A stretch of 64,000 nt of DNA from Palleronia aestuarii (GCF_003253995.1 NZ_QKZL01000002.1:124001-188000); one strand, 5' to 3'. Numbered from the stretch's first letter, positions 34,523 to 43,583 are shown. Numbers and translations: made by a program. The notes: a model not told the origin generated them from the sequence alone.

Positions 34523-34549
34523 GCCATAATATCCGAGGACCGCGACCTG

Positions 34550-35377
34550 ATGACGTCAAATACCGCATCTGCCGAACTGTCCGACACGATCGGGGGGGAA
34601 CTTCCTTACCTGCGCCGGTACGCCCGCGCGCTGACGGGTTCGCAACGCACCGGCGACAATTACGCCGCTGCCACCCTCGAGGCGATTCTGCAGGAGCCCT
34701 CGATATTCGAGCGGGACATCGCGCCCCGAACGGCGCTCTTCCGCGCCTTCCACAAGATTTGGTCGACCGCTGGGGCACCCACGGCCGATACCGTCGATCC
34801 GGTCACCCGCATGGAATCGCGTGCGCTGGACCATATGTCGGGCCTGACGAACAACACGCGTGAAGCCCTGCTGCTCTCGACCATCGAAGGGTTCGACTTC
34901 GACGAGGTCGGACAGATCATGGGGAGCGACGCCGAGGAAGCGCGCAGCCTTGTCGACATCGCGATCTCCGAAATGGAAAAGTCCATGACGGGGAAGGTGA
35001 TGATCATCGAGGATGAAGCGATCATCGCAATGGATATCCACTCGATCGTCTCGGAACTCGGTCACAAGATCACCGGGATCGCCAGAACGCGAACCGCCGC
35101 CGTGGAACTCGGCGCGAAGGACCGGCCCGACCTGATTCTTGCCGACATCCAGCTGGCGGACAATTCGTCCGGCGTCGATGCCGTGAACGATCTGCTTCAG
35201 CAATTCGGGGAGATTCCGGTAATTTTCATTACCGCTTTCCCGGAAAGACTGCTGACCGGGGAGCGTCCGGAACCTGCATTCCTGATCGCCAAGCCGTATT
35301 CCGAGGAGCAGGTACGCTCGGCTGTCAGCCAAGCGATGTTCTTCTCCAGCACAGAGTCGCTCAAAAGCGAAGCCTGA
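34550..35377 (+). CDS. phyR: General stress response regulator PhyR (anti-anti-sigma factor)
   Basis: This 275-residue protein combines an N-terminal ECF-sigma-like domain (LPYLRRYARALTGSQRTGDN, then NNTREALLLSTIEGFDFDEVGQIM) with a C-terminal receiver domain (KVMIIEDEAIIAMDIHSIV, phosphoacceptor Asp199 in LILADIQL, FITAFPERLL, and the conserved Lys of FLIAKPYSEEQV). Phosphorylation frees the sigma-like part to bind NepR, releasing EcfG. The ATG at 34550 is the first that fits the family start (MTSNTASAEL). It is divergent from nepR-ecfG, with a 103-nt gap. Confidence 0.96.
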   Translation: MTSNTASAELSDTIGGELPYLRRYARALTGSQRTGDNYAAATLEAILQEPSIFERDIAPRTALFRAFHKIWSTAGAPTADTVDPVTRMESRALDHMSGLTNNTREALLLSTIEGFDFDEVGQIMGSDAEEARSLVDIAISEMEKSMTGKVMIIEDEAIIAMDIHSIVSELGHKITGIARTRTAAVELGAKDRPDLILADIQLADNSSGVDAVNDLLQQFGEIPVIFITAFPERLLTGERPEPAFLIAKPYSEEQVRSAVSQAMFFSSTESLKSEA

Positions 35378-35398
35378 AGGTCTAAGCGGATCAGCCGA

Positions 35399-35572
35399 TC
35401 AAAGGTCTCGGTTGGTCTGCACCAATTTTATGGCGGCAATAATAACGAAGGCGAGCAGGGAGATGAAGAACATGCCCTGCGCCAAGCCAGCTGTCGTGTA
35501 CGCCAGACCGCCAAAGCCCAAGAGACCCGATCCGAGCGCGACGTATAGCAATATCATTGCGCAATAGTTCAT
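35399..35572 (-). CDS. DUF1328-like small membrane protein (57 residues)
   Basis: This 57-residue protein begins MNYCAMILLYVALGSGLLGF, then GGLAYTTAGLAQGMFFISLLAFVIIAAIK; two membrane helices joined by a glycine turn fit the DUF1328 (YtjA) family. DUF1328 proteins are short stress-associated membrane proteins of unknown function. It is the only gene in the 300-nt gap between phyR and tamB. An exact EcfG promoter lies 49 nt upstream. It converges with phyR. Confidence 0.75.
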   Translation of the reverse strand: MNYCAMILLYVALGSGLLGFGGLAYTTAGLAQGMFFISLLAFVIIAAIKLVQTNRDL

Positions 35573-35620
35573 GGCACGACTTGGCCTTCCACCGTTCCGT
35601 TATCCGACGATTGGGTAGCT

Positions 35621-35645
35621 AACGGTAGAGAGCGGGGTGAGTTCC
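35621..35645 (-). promoter_or_regulatory. EcfG-type promoter of the DUF1328-like gene
   Basis: On the minus strand GGAAC (35645-35641) is followed after exactly 16 nt by CGTT (35624-35621). The -10 lies 49 nt before the ATG at 35572. The element falls between tamB and the small gene and points away from tamB, so its only visible target is the DUF1328-like gene. Confidence 0.8.
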
Positions 35646-35685
35646 GCGAGAATGACCACTGTATCTGGTCGACCCCATATGTGGC

Positions 35686-38600
35686 TCAATAATCACGCTC
35701 GAAGAAGACGCCGAGACTCGTCTCGCCGTCGTTCGACGCGCCGCCGCGCACGGTGACCGAGTCGGTGACGTCGAGGTTCAGGTTGATCTCCGCCTCTCCG
35801 TCCGAGCCGACCGTCACGTCGGTATAGACATTCTCCGAGATATATTTCCCGGCCCGGACACCGACATTCCCCTCTTCGTCGGTGGTGACGTCGAGATCGT
35901 CCAGACCGATATTCTGACGGATATTCGAGATGATGCCGTCACCACCCCGGCCGGCCAGCGTAGCGACCGCGGAGGCGAGCTGAGCGGCTTGGATCGGTGA
36001 AATCTCGTCGATCGAGCGTCCGAAGAGCAGCCGGGCCAGAACCTCGTCCTGGGGCAGTTCCGGTTCGGACCGGAAATCGATTTCGGGCGAGAGGGCAGGC
36101 CCTTCGACGATGATGAGGATCACGACGTCGCCCTGTTCCGTCCGCGCGACGAGCCGGATCACCGGTGTGAAATCGCCCTGCAGCGCGAACTCTCCCTCGG
36201 TGAGAACGATACGTTGCCCGAGCAGGTCCAGCCGACCGCGAATGAGATCGAACTGGCCCGAGGGAATGACATTTGCCGTCGTCCCTTGCAGCGTCAATTG
36301 CCCCCCGAGCTCCGCATCGAGACCGCGACCGCGAATGAAGATGCGATTTGGCGCGAGGATCGTGATATCCAGCGGGAAAGCTACACTGGCTCCACCGCCT
36401 GCTCCTCCCTCCTGGGGATCATCGAGAAGCCCGGCGCGACGAAGCGTTTGCCGGACTGCCTGCGATTCGCCCACATGCACGAGGCCGTCCGGTATCGGGC
36501 CGGTCGCACCGAGGCCCGTGGACGGTATGCGCACATCCGTCTCGTCGAGGGTGATGGTTCCCGCGATGCGGGCACCACCGGTCAGCGCGCCGGCGACCGA
36601 CAGCGTGCCATCGAGTTCGGTGCGGTAGAGGCGCGGATCCTCGAAGATCACGTTGTCGAGCACGATCGCGAGATTGGCATCGTATCCTGACTGCAGTGAG
36701 ATCGGTCCGGAAACCTGGATCTGGCCGCCCTCCTGCTTCTGGGCGGTTACGGAAAGCTGTACGTTGCTGTTCTGGATCCGGGCCGTTGCGTCGATGTTAT
36801 CCAGAACAGCGGGAAGGGAGGGATCGACGAGGCGACCGTCGGCGACGGTGACGGTGCCCGAGAGCGAGGAAAGTGCAAGCGGCCCGTCGAGCCCGAGATC
36901 GAACTGCGCCTGACCGCTCAACGCACGCGGATCGAGGAACGGATTGGCGAGGCGCAACGGCGCCGATCCGGTGACATCGATATTCGCCGTCTCGAAACTT
37001 TCCGCCACCTGCCCCGAGATCGTGGCCGTTATGCCGGCGGGCCCCGTGACGTCCGTATCTATGGTGAAATTCTGTTCGGCCTGCCCGGCGCGTCCCGTGG
37101 CGGTAACCGGACCGTTCAACCCGTCGACGAAAATACCGAGGTCGGAGAGGCGGGCGTCGAAGGTCAGGTCGCTCTGGCCGCCAAGGAGGCGGCCGTTCGC
37201 CGTCGCGTCGAGACCGGCGGAATCGAGCGAGAACCGCTCGACCTCGATCGGGGCTTCGGGTCCCTCCCGCGAGGCTGCGGCGTCGAAGGTCGTGGTGCCG
37301 CCGAGAAGTTGATCGACCTCGGCGATACCCGTCCGCAACCCATCCGCGCTGCCCTGTGCCTCGACATCGAAGTTGCTGCCATCGGTGACAGCGTTCCCCG
37401 ACGCGGAAAGATCGAGCGAGCCCGCGAGAGACTGTCCCGAGACTCGCGCGAACCGGGACAGATCCGCCGCTTGCAACGACATCTGTCCATCGACGGCCGG
37501 CGCATCTGCCGTTTCGAGCCCGGTCACGCTTGCCGACGCGTCGAGGACGATTCCCGCCCCGTCGCCATCGAGCGTGACCTGCCACGCTTCTTCCATCCGC
37601 TCCGCCAACAGATCGAGAGCGGCTGCGCCGGAGAGTTCCGGGACGACGTCGCCGAGATCGGGAAGTGCGATCCGGGCCCGGATCGCGCCATCCGGCGTGC
37701 CGTATTCCCCTTCGCCATCGATGTTGATCTGCGGGTTCGACAACGTGATGTCGGGAACGGTGATGACATCACCCGATTTCTGCGCCTGAGCGGCAAGCTC
37801 GGTAACGCCAGAAAGGAGACGGTTAAGATCCGGCTGTCCGACCGCGAGGTCGCGCAGCGTACCGTCGATCCGACCTTCCGCCTGGGAGAAGTCGAACCGG
37901 GCGCTCCCGTCCGCGGTCAGATCGATCACGCCGCCGAGTTCGCGCCGGGCAAGCTCGGAGAAGGCTGCGAGATCGGGTACATTGATCGACACCGTTCCGT
38001 CGGCCAGCGGCGATCCCGCGCCATCGAGTTCGGTCACCGTTCCATCTGCGGAGACGCTGGCATCGGCACCCGTCGCGTCGAACGCGACCGTCCAGCCCTC
38101 GGCGTTCTCAGATGCGTCGAGGGAAACCTCTGCTTCTCCCGACATGGAGGGCACGACTTCGGACAACTCGGCGATAACGATGTCCGCATCGACGAGACTG
38201 TCCTGCGGCGCGATCCTGGCATTGCCCGACGCCGTGATCTGCGGGTTCTCGATCGAGAGATCCGGGACGGTGATCCGCTCCCCGTCCTTCTCCATCGAGG
38301 CTGAAAGCGTGGTCGTTCCGGCGAGGAGCCGATCGGACTCCGGCTGGTCGAGCGCGATATCCTGCATCGTGCCGTCGATCTGCGCCGTGACGTTCGACGC
38401 ATCGAGCCGCGCCCGGCCGTCCGTCGTGATATCGAGCGATCCGCCGAGTTCGCGGCCCGCGAAGACTGAGAAATTGGACAGATTCCCTGCCGCGACGCTC
38501 AGGTCGAAATCGGCCAGGGGCGATTCCGCGTCAAGTTCGGAGATCACGGCATTGCCGTCCACGTTCGCCTCCGCCCCGTCCGCCGTGAGGTTGATCGTCC

Positions 38601-40491
38601 AGGCATCGCCAGGATTCTCTGCGGTGAAGGCGAGCGTCGCGGGCCCGGAAAGGTCGGGAGAGATCCGGCCCAGATCATCGACCCGGACATTCGCGCGGGC
38701 GGTGCCTGTCTCCGAAGTCAGATCGGCGGTGCCGTCGAGATCGACCGCCTCGTTCTGTAGGGTCATCGTGTCGACGCGCAGACCGTTCGCATCGCGCGTC
38801 GCGTCGAGGGTGAGGTCGGTCTGCCCGGTCAGGAGCGGATCGAGCGTCTCCACACCCACACGGAGGTCCTGCGCCTGCCCGTCGAGGGTGACGTCGAAGC
38901 CGCCGTCGAGAAGCGTGGCGTTTAGGTCGAGATCGGCAGAGAGGCCCCCGGCGAGCGGTCGGCCGGCGAGCGCCGCGAAAACGGCGAGGTCGCTGGCATC
39001 GAGCCGCGCGTCGAAGGCCACGGGGAGGTTCTCCCCGTCCGGATCGACCTGTCCGTTGCCCGAAAGGTCGAACCCGGCCCCGTCCACCGTGAGCTCGGAC
39101 AGGACGATCGGAGACCCGGCATCGTAGCCGATCTGCGCCCGTCCGGTGATCGAATCCCCGAGCGCCTCGGTCAGGCCCTCCGTTTCGAGATCGAGTCCGT
39201 CGGCGGCAAAATCGAGATCCGCGGTCACCTCGAGCGTATCGCCGCTCCCGGCGATGATGCCGCTGCCATCGAGCGCGATCCGTTCGATCGCGACGCCCGG
39301 CTGTTCGAAGTTCTCGAGCACGATGTCGCCGGTCCAACTTTCGCCCGCGCTCGCGTCGAACTGCACGTCGAGGCCGACGCGTCCGACGCGGATGTCGCTG
39401 CCCGCGGGCAAGAGAACGGGACCGCGGTCCGAGGCCACCTGCCCGGTCACATCGATGAGATCCGGCACGCCATCGGCGCCGATACGCACCTGCCCCTGCA
39501 ATTCAAGCGATTGCGAATCGAGGTTCAGGGCCTGAAGATCAATGGCACCGTCAGCCGATCGCGACCCTTCGGCCGTAAGCTGGACATCGGTTCCGAGGAA
39601 CGACCGGTATTGGGGCGTGAAGAGTTCGCTCAGGTCCCCGCCGAGATCGACGGAGAACCGGCTGGCCCCCTGATCGTCCTCCATCAGGGTCACGGTCCCG
39701 TCAAGCCGGGGCTCGCCCGCCGTGGCGAGCGCGATGGTCGCGGTGAAGTCCGACAGCGGCCCCGAGCCTTCGATGCTCGCGGAAAGCGGCGGTTCGCCCG
39801 GCAGACCCGCCAGGCTCGCGACGATCCCGCCCGCGCCCTCGTCGACGTTCAGGTTGACGGAGAGATCCGAGGTCTCGTTGTCGTAGCTGCCCGCGATGTC
39901 GAAGACGCCCTGCTCCCCGTCCACCCGCTCGGCATGGAGGTCGACCTGGCCCGCCCCGCCCGCAAGCTCCGCGGAACCTTCGAGAGAGAGCGCGACCGCC
40001 TGACCGATGACCGGCTCGCCCAACTCGACGCGATCGATCGCGAGCCGGTCGATGTTGATCGAAACGGGGAGATCGGGAAGGCTGAAGGGCTGCGCCTCCG
40101 GCGAGGGGACGTTCGTGCTGTTGTCACCCTGCGGCAGACGCGGCAGCGAGATGGAGGCGGCGGAGAGCTCCTCCACCTCCAGCCGTCCGCGCAGGAGCGC
40201 CGAGCGGTTCCAGTCCAGAACGGCATCGCGGACGGTGAGCCACGGCCCCTCGTCGTCGGATATGATGATGGCCGATACGGTCGCACGCGACGACAAAGCC
40301 CCTTCGAATCCCCGGACGTCGACATCGAAGCCCGGTCCCGAGAGACGATTCTCGATCTGGCGCTCGAGAAAGCCGCCACCGTCGTCCTCCTCCACCGGAT
40401 CGGACGTGTTCTGCGCCGCCACGGGAAAGGCCGCGACGACGAGGGCGAGGAACGCGGTCCTCAAGCTGCGCTTGCGTGCGATACCACCCAT
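35686..40491 (-). CDS. tamB: Translocation and assembly module protein TamB
   Basis: This 1601-residue protein is a long beta-taco bridge from the inner membrane through the periplasm to TamA, helping outer-membrane protein assembly or phospholipid transport. The N terminus is a signal/anchor (SLRTAFLALVVAAFPVAAQN). The C-terminal DUF490 domain (about residues 1250-1601) shows GRLDLLGQRIVLTEGEFALQG, EPELPQDEVLARLLFGRS and the ending TSLGVFFERDY. The middle holds tandem repeats of about 170 residues (separate entry). The ATG overlaps the tamA stop (TGATG). It is typical in size for alphaproteobacterial TamB. Confidence 0.95.
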   Translation of the reverse strand: MGGIARKRSLRTAFLALVVAAFPVAAQNTSDPVEEDDGGGFLERQIENRLSGPGFDVDVRGFEGALSSRATVSAIIISDDEGPWLTVRDAVLDWNRSALLRGRLEVEELSAASISLPRLPQGDNSTNVPSPEAQPFSLPDLPVSINIDRLAIDRVELGEPVIGQAVALSLEGSAELAGGAGQVDLHAERVDGEQGVFDIAGSYDNETSDLSVNLNVDEGAGGIVASLAGLPGEPPLSASIEGSGPLSDFTATIALATAGEPRLDGTVTLMEDDQGASRFSVDLGGDLSELFTPQYRSFLGTDVQLTAEGSRSADGAIDLQALNLDSQSLELQGQVRIGADGVPDLIDVTGQVASDRGPVLLPAGSDIRVGRVGLDVQFDASAGESWTGDIVLENFEQPGVAIERIALDGSGIIAGSGDTLEVTADLDFAADGLDLETEGLTEALGDSITGRAQIGYDAGSPIVLSELTVDGAGFDLSGNGQVDPDGENLPVAFDARLDASDLAVFAALAGRPLAGGLSADLDLNATLLDGGFDVTLDGQAQDLRVGVETLDPLLTGQTDLTLDATRDANGLRVDTMTLQNEAVDLDGTADLTSETGTARANVRVDDLGRISPDLSGPATLAFTAENPGDAWTINLTADGAEANVDGNAVISELDAESPLADFDLSVAAGNLSNFSVFAGRELGGSLDITTDGRARLDASNVTAQIDGTMQDIALDQPESDRLLAGTTTLSASMEKDGERITVPDLSIENPQITASGNARIAPQDSLVDADIVIAELSEVVPSMSGEAEVSLDASENAEGWTVAFDATGADASVSADGTVTELDGAGSPLADGTVSINVPDLAAFSELARRELGGVIDLTADGSARFDFSQAEGRIDGTLRDLAVGQPDLNRLLSGVTELAAQAQKSGDVITVPDITLSNPQINIDGEGEYGTPDGAIRARIALPDLGDVVPELSGAAALDLLAERMEEAWQVTLDGDGAGIVLDASASVTGLETADAPAVDGQMSLQAADLSRFARVSGQSLAGSLDLSASGNAVTDGSNFDVEAQGSADGLRTGIAEVDQLLGGTTTFDAAASREGPEAPIEVERFSLDSAGLDATANGRLLGGQSDLTFDARLSDLGIFVDGLNGPVTATGRAGQAEQNFTIDTDVTGPAGITATISGQVAESFETANIDVTGSAPLRLANPFLDPRALSGQAQFDLGLDGPLALSSLSGTVTVADGRLVDPSLPAVLDNIDATARIQNSNVQLSVTAQKQEGGQIQVSGPISLQSGYDANLAIVLDNVIFEDPRLYRTELDGTLSVAGALTGGARIAGTITLDETDVRIPSTGLGATGPIPDGLVHVGESQAVRQTLRRAGLLDDPQEGGAGGGASVAFPLDITILAPNRIFIRGRGLDAELGGQLTLQGTTANVIPSGQFDLIRGRLDLLGQRIVLTEGEFALQGDFTPVIRLVARTEQGDVVILIIVEGPALSPEIDFRSEPELPQDEVLARLLFGRSIDEISPIQAAQLASAVATLAGRGGDGIISNIRQNIGLDDLDVTTDEEGNVGVRAGKYISENVYTDVTVGSDGEAEINLNLDVTDSVTVRGGASNDGETSLGVFFERDY
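37100..38991 (-). repeat. Four tandem ~170-residue modules inside TamB
   Basis: Within TamB, anchors of the form DLxxFxxLAGRxLGG recur at residues 501 (DLAVFAALAGRPLAGG), 670 (NLSNFSVFAGRELGG), 840 (DLAAFSELARRELGG) and 1010 (DLSRFARVSGQSLAG). Spacing is 169, 170 and 170 residues. Between anchors the order is the same: LLxGxTxL, then ITVPDxxxxNPQI, then ALPDLGxVVPxLSG, then W-x-V/I-x-L/F. The fourth unit fades after about residue 1130. The modules are diverged at DNA level, so this is an ancient internal duplication. Confidence 0.75.
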
Positions 40492-42281
40492 CAGAATGCC
40501 TGCCCGATACCGACGTAGACTTCGACGCCACTGCTTTCATCGCCCGAGACCGGTGTCGCCACGTCGAGGCGGATAGGACCGATCGGCGTAACATAGCGCA
40601 CGCCGAGGCCCGCGCCCGACTGATCGTCGGATGAGCCATCGGGAAAGCTGTCCCGGCCGACGATCCCGTAATCGTAGAAGGCCACGAGACCGATGGAATC
40701 GGTGATTCCGGCCCGCACCTCTCCGGAGACCCCCACGAAGGAGCCACCGCCCGAATCGATCCCGTTCAGCGTCACGCCGAGCGACTGGTATTGCTGTCCG
40801 CGCACGGTTCCGCCACCGCCCGAGTAGAACCGGTACTCGTTGGGAACCGCGTCCAGATCCGCCCCGATGATGGATCCGCCCTGCAGCCGGCCGGCGAGAG
40901 TGATGCGATCCGTTTCCCCGAAACTGAAATAGGTCCGCGCATCCCAGGTCGCCCGGGCTCCGTCGCCGGTCTCCTCGTTCAGGCCGAGAAACGGCGTGAA
41001 GCCAAGGGCGACATAGACACCGGTTTTCGCGTCGAGCGCCACGTCGCGGCTGTCGTAGGTCGCGTCGATGGGCAGGGTGAGCATGCTGTAATCGGTCGTG
41101 CCGTTCTCGTCCTCCACCCGGCTGAACCGGTAGGCGAGACCGTATTCCAACTCGACGTATTCGCTGACGTAGCGCGTGATTCCCGCCCCGATCGTGCCGG
41201 TGTTGGAGATGTAGTCGGGCTCGTTGAGGCGGGCGATCTGCGCCTCGGTATAGAAATCGTTGTTTGCGGAGAAGGTCGCGGGACGGTCGAACCTTATCCC
41301 GGCAGAGTAGTCGGTGCCGCCGGTCCGTCCGCCGATGCCCGAGACCGCACCTTCGATCCGCAGCCGTTCCGCACCGCCGAGCAGGTTGCGGTGCAGCCAG
41401 AAGCTCGAGAGACCGACGCCATCGACACTCGAGACCTCCGCGCCGAAACCGAACCGCCGAGGCGGCTGCGCGGAGAACTGACCGATGATGTCGAGCGTGT
41501 TGCCGGGCCCCAGCCGCTTCGCTTCCGTCAGGGCGACGGAAGAGAAGACCTGCGTCCGGCGAAGCCGGTCGACGGAGAGCTGAAGCTCCTCCGGATCGAA
41601 TACCTCGCCCGTAGGCAGCCCCGCGATCGCGCGCAGCCGCTCGGGCCGCACGGCGTCGCTGCCGCGCAGGATCAGGTCGCCGAACCGGACGAGCGGTCCG
41701 GGCGCGACACCAATATCGACGGAGAGGCGATCGACGTCATGCTGCGCGACGACGCTCTGTCCGGCAATCTCCGCCTTCGCGTGCCCCGCTTCCCGCCAGC
41801 CCGTGACCGCCTGTCCTGCCGCATCCTCGATGAGCGGGGTCAGGGCAGGTGCGCCCACGGCGAATTCCTCGGGCAGTTCGGTGTCGGGCGCGAGCGGCGC
41901 GACGCGCGTTTGCGAGAAGGTGTAGACCGGTCCCGGCGCGACGCGGACCGAGATCGTGTTGATCGCCCCAAGCTGCGCGAGCGGGGAAATGTCGGCGGCC
42001 TCCCGGCCGTCGACGAGGATATTGATGACGCCGCCGAAATGCCCCTCGCTGTAGAGCGCACCGACGAGCCGCCCGTAATCCGCCCGCGCGGCAGAGAGAA
42101 GCTCCTGCGGATCGGTGACGTCATCCGCCTCCGCGGCGACGACGAGCGAGGAATTGCGAAGCTCGTCCTCGAGATCGCCGCCCCCGAGTACCTCGAACTG
42201 CAAGTTGTCGAGAGCGGATGCGGAGCCGAACGACAGACAGCCGATCACCAGCGCAGAGACACCCCAAAACCCGTCTTTCAC
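40491..42281 (-). CDS. tamA: Outer-membrane assembly factor TamA (BamA/Omp85 family)
   Basis: This 596-residue Omp85 protein has a signal peptide (MKDGFWGVSALVIGCLSFGSASA), three POTRA domains (about residues 25-265) and a C-terminal 16-strand barrel with the GIRxEGxVSGI-like and GGGGTVRGQQYQSLG (VRGY-type) motifs, ending in Phe (GIGQAF). It pairs with TamB, whose gene overlaps it. I choose the GTG at 42281 because GGGGGAG lies directly before it; a GTG at 42296 adds five residues without a ribosome-binding site. Confidence 0.93.
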   Translation of the reverse strand: MKDGFWGVSALVIGCLSFGSASALDNLQFEVLGGGDLEDELRNSSLVVAAEADDVTDPQELLSAARADYGRLVGALYSEGHFGGVINILVDGREAADISPLAQLGAINTISVRVAPGPVYTFSQTRVAPLAPDTELPEEFAVGAPALTPLIEDAAGQAVTGWREAGHAKAEIAGQSVVAQHDVDRLSVDIGVAPGPLVRFGDLILRGSDAVRPERLRAIAGLPTGEVFDPEELQLSVDRLRRTQVFSSVALTEAKRLGPGNTLDIIGQFSAQPPRRFGFGAEVSSVDGVGLSSFWLHRNLLGGAERLRIEGAVSGIGGRTGGTDYSAGIRFDRPATFSANNDFYTEAQIARLNEPDYISNTGTIGAGITRYVSEYVELEYGLAYRFSRVEDENGTTDYSMLTLPIDATYDSRDVALDAKTGVYVALGFTPFLGLNEETGDGARATWDARTYFSFGETDRITLAGRLQGGSIIGADLDAVPNEYRFYSGGGGTVRGQQYQSLGVTLNGIDSGGGSFVGVSGEVRAGITDSIGLVAFYDYGIVGRDSFPDGSSDDQSGAGLGVRYVTPIGPIRLDVATPVSGDESSGVEVYVGIGQAF

Positions 42282-42381
42282 ATCGCTCCCCCGCACCGGA
42301 TAGATGAAAGATTAATGGAGCGTTTCACTGGTGCAAAGCGGCCCCGCATCACATTTCCGGTTAGGGAGATTCCCGCAACAC

Positions 42382-43236
42382 TCAAGCTCCCTTGATCTCC
42401 GCCTTCACCTGCGCCCAGACGATGAGCGTGAAGACGATCGTCCCGCCGACGACGTTTCCGAGCAGTACCGGAATGAAGAAGCGGAAGATCGCGGGGATCA
42501 GGCCGAGCTCCCCTTGCACCATGAGGAACGCCATCTCGACGGATCCTGCGATGATGTGCAGGAAGTCGCCCGCCGCGATGAGCCAGGTGAAGGTCAGGAT
42601 CAGGAAGAACGGGCTGCGCGGCTGCGTGGGTAGCATCCAGACGATCCCGGCGACGAGCACGCCCGCGGGGATCGCTTTCGCGAAGCCCGTAAGCGCGGGA
42701 AATTCGGTCGAATGCCGCGAAAGATCGCCCACGGCCTTGACGACGTCGTCCTCGAACCCGCTCGAATAGGCGATGAAGAGCGCCGCGATGAAGGCGCCGA
42801 CGACATTCGCGGCGAGCACGAGCCCCCAGAGCCGCGCGGTTTGCACCACGTGCTCGCGACAGGGATTGGCGAGGATCGGCAGGACCGTGGTGATCGTGTT
42901 CTCCGTGAAAAGCTGTTGGCGTCCGAGGATCACGATCATGAAACCGAGCGAATAGCCGAGATTCTCGAGCAGGAACGCGGCGGAACTGTCGACCGGCAAA
43001 TACGTCCGGAAGATCGCCTCCCCGAGAATCGAGAACGACATCAGGATGCCGGCCGCGAGCCCGGAGAAGACGAGCGACGACATCGGTCGCGTCATCTCCT
43101 CCGTCCCGTCGCGCCGGATCACCTCGTAGATCAGCGGCGCCGTCAGGCGCGAGGCGCGATCGACGGACTTCTCCTCCTTGGCGCCCGAAGCCCCGTTCCC
43201 CCTGCCTTCGTACTTCTGACCGTCGTCGTCGCTCAT
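42382..43236 (-). CDS. Formate/nitrite transporter family protein
   Basis: This 284-residue protein has six membrane helices of the FNT fold and an extra N-terminal soluble part of about 35 residues. Recognisable parts are LGYSLGFMIVILGRQQLFTENT and FSGLAAGILMSFSILGEA (first half) and IAAGDFLHIIAGSVEMAF (second half). FNT channels move formate, nitrite or hydrosulfide; the substrate cannot be told here. No formate or nitrite enzyme gene is near. It lies between tamA and the Rho-N-like gene and is probably a single-gene unit. Confidence 0.9.
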   Translation of the reverse strand: MSDDDGQKYEGRGNGASGAKEEKSVDRASRLTAPLIYEVIRRDGTEEMTRPMSSLVFSGLAAGILMSFSILGEAIFRTYLPVDSSAAFLLENLGYSLGFMIVILGRQQLFTENTITTVLPILANPCREHVVQTARLWGLVLAANVVGAFIAALFIAYSSGFEDDVVKAVGDLSRHSTEFPALTGFAKAIPAGVLVAGIVWMLPTQPRSPFFLILTFTWLIAAGDFLHIIAGSVEMAFLMVQGELGLIPAIFRFFIPVLLGNVVGGTIVFTLIVWAQVKAEIKGA

Positions 43237-43257
43237 TCATCTCTCGCTGATCATGGC

Positions 43258-43282
43258 GGAACCCCCCATGGGCTGCGCCGTT
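43258..43282 (+). promoter_or_regulatory. EcfG-type promoter of the Rho-N-like gene
   Basis: GGAAC at 43258-43262 is followed after exactly 16 nt by CGTT at 43279-43282. The -10 lies 27 nt before the GTG of the small gene at 43310. It is divergent from the FNT gene and 8 kb from the stress locus, so it marks a further member of the EcfG regulon. Confidence 0.8.
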
Positions 43283-43309
43283 TCGCAAAGACTTAGCACG
43301 GAGGTTCCG

Positions 43310-43573
43310 GTGACCAAGAATCATGGCCCCTCGATCAAGGACGACGAGACCTATCAGGCGCTGCGCGAAGACGGCGCGTCGAAGGAAAAGGCCGCGCGGA
43401 TCGCGAACGCCCAGGCCAACGACGAGATGGCCCCGTCCGAGAAGGGGGGCGAGAGCGATCGCTACGAGGATCGGACCGTCGAGGAACTCTACGAGCAGGC
43501 CCGCAAGATCGGGATCGACGGGCGGTCGAACATGACCAAGGACGAACTGATCGCGGCCCTTCGCGACCATTGA
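43310..43573 (+). CDS. Rho-N/SAP-like small protein (DUF7218 type)
   Basis: This 87-residue protein starts at a GTG (43310) with GGAGG five bases before it. It begins MTKNHGPSIKDDETYQALRE and contains SKEKAARIANAQAND, both common in small 'Rho termination factor N-terminal' stress proteins of alphaproteobacteria. The C-terminal half (VEELYEQARKIGIDGRSNMTKDELIAALRDH) is a Rho-N/SAP-like helix-extended-helix, which can bind nucleic acid. Its exact EcfG promoter makes it a likely stress gene. It converges on crtB with ten bases between stops. Confidence 0.88.
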   Translation: MTKNHGPSIKDDETYQALREDGASKEKAARIANAQANDEMAPSEKGGESDRYEDRTVEELYEQARKIGIDGRSNMTKDELIAALRDH

Positions 43574-43583
43574 TCTCGCGCGG

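Noticed and set aside
34491-34530. A plus-strand EcfG promoter for phyR starting at GGAAC 34492
   Set aside because: The plus-strand GGAAC is present, but no CGTT-like -10 occurs 16-17 nt later.
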